Assembly (NCBI RefSeq): GCF_014651995.1
Contig: NZ_BMXY01000003.1
Span: forward strand, 284,669-348,668
Direction of reading: 5' to 3'
Source of the DNA: Cognatilysobacter xinjiangensis
Lineage (GTDB): Bacteria; Pseudomonadota; Gammaproteobacteria; Xanthomonadales; Xanthomonadaceae
DNA: 64,000 bases
Shown here: positions 63,620 through 64,000 of the stretch, one piece after another
How the letters are laid out: each line of letters begins with the position of its first letter
Numbering within the stretch: the stretch's first letter is position 1
Program-made: the position numbers and the translations under genes
The notes under the pieces: model-generated
What the model was told of the DNA's origin: nothing
What the model saw: the letters and a program-made list of their open reading frames with translations, nothing else
Databases searched by the model: none

Positions 63620-64000
63620 GTGAAGCCGTTCCGACCGTTGCGCGTCCTGCTCCTGTCCCTGGCCTGTTCCGCCGCGCTGGCCGCGCAGGCGGCCGATGGC
63701 ATCCGCCTCGACGTGCCGGCCGGCGACCTCGCCAGCGCGCTCGACGCCTACGCGCGCCAGTCCGGCACGCAGCTCGTCTACCGCGCCGACCAGCTCAAGG
63801 GCGGCCGCAGCCCCGGCCTGCAGGGCAGCTACACGGCGCAGCAGGGGCTCGCCCGCCTGCTGCAGGGCAGCGGCTTCACCGCGCAGCGCGACGCCTCGGG
63901 CGCGGTGCTGGTGGTGCCGGCCGCCGCTGCGCGGCCCGCGCCCGCCACCGCGCCGGTCCCGCGCGCGCCGCGCCCGGCGCAGGCGCCGCCGGCCGCCGCC
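63620..64000 (+). CDS. TonB-dependent receptor with STN signalling domain, 5' part only
   Basis: The GTG start at 63620 has GGGGAA nearby. A signal peptide ends around ALAAQAAD. An STN (secretin/TonB short N-terminal) domain follows: IRLDVPAGDLASALDAYARQ, SGTQLVYRADQLKGG, GLARLLQGSGFTAQRD. A Pro/Ala linker runs off the window at codon 127; plug and barrel lie outside. The order FecI-FecR-STN receptor makes this the transducing receptor of a cell-surface signalling system. Confidence 0.9.
   Translation, partial: MKPFRPLRVLLLSLACSAALAAQAADGIRLDVPAGDLASALDAYARQSGTQLVYRADQLKGGRSPGLQGSYTAQQGLARLLQGSGFTAQRDASGAVLVVPAAAARPAPATAPVPRAPRPAQAPPAAA

Overview
The window is a contiguous piece of a very GC-rich gammaproteobacterial chromosome. 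A CopL-CopA-CopB copper cluster, a monomeric NADP isocitrate dehydrogenase, tandem DUF5985-type proteins, many GTG starts and a FecI/FecR/STN-receptor unit together point to the Lysobacteraceae (Xanthomonadaceae: Lysobacter, Luteimonas, Pseudoxanthomonas and relatives). No rRNA, tRNA, CRISPR array, transposase or phage gene was seen. Genes are dense, often joined by ATGA/GTGA/TGATG overlaps, and most intergenic gaps are under 150 bp.

Layout. 1-2200: a truncated S33 peptidase lipoprotein gene, then a compact three-gene unit (membrane protein, XRE regulator, tiny membrane protein) with a recognisable promoter and a perfect palindromic operator. 2200-3301: a hairpin-rich duplicated intergenic block and a ferredoxin-NADP reductase. 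3410-9129: yadGH exporter, YIP1 protein and a MacA/MacB-like three-component exporter. 9190-13364: RND efflux pump with lipoprotein adaptor. 13451-21573: glyoxalase-fold protein, tatD, hrpB, a receiver-histidine kinase, rluE, a membrane protein, a methyltransferase-like lipoprotein and a small ORF. 21619-28174: icd, YkgJ-type protein, an SPFH/zinc-ribbon pair, a DsbA-fold isomerase and a winged-helix/two-membrane-protein operon. 28270-34503: DUF885 lipoprotein and the copper cluster copL-copA-copB plus a DUF411 lipoprotein. 34504-35108 is a 605-bp non-coding block with diverged tandem repeats.

35109-44079: YecA/SEC-C protein, queF, M20 peptidase, amino acid permease, the glutathione-dependent formaldehyde pathway (frmA-fghA), a TonB-dependent receptor and a small acidic protein. 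44098-52024: zapE, alpha/beta hydrolase, cytochrome c5, pirin, an ABC exporter pair, and a nitrilase/GNAT/SnoaL operon. 52113-56321: an operon of a periplasmic cupredoxin, a membrane-bound degenerate-GGDEF/EAL phosphodiesterase and an outer-membrane barrel. 56442-59616: a second MacAB-like exporter. 59882-61825: a single gene fusing cyanophycinase to isoaspartyl peptidase. 61926-64000: divergent FecI sigma factor, FecR anti-sigma factor and the start of an STN-type TonB receptor.

The main themes are envelope transport (six exporter systems), periplasmic copper handling (copLAB, DUF411, cupredoxin operon) and peptide or amino acid use (S33, M20, DUF885, cyanophycinase fusion, APC permease). 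The best candidates for undescribed biology are the cupredoxin/EAL/barrel operon, the secreted cyanophycinase-isoaspartyl peptidase fusion beside a FecIR/TonB unit, and the XRE/membrane-protein unit with its operator.
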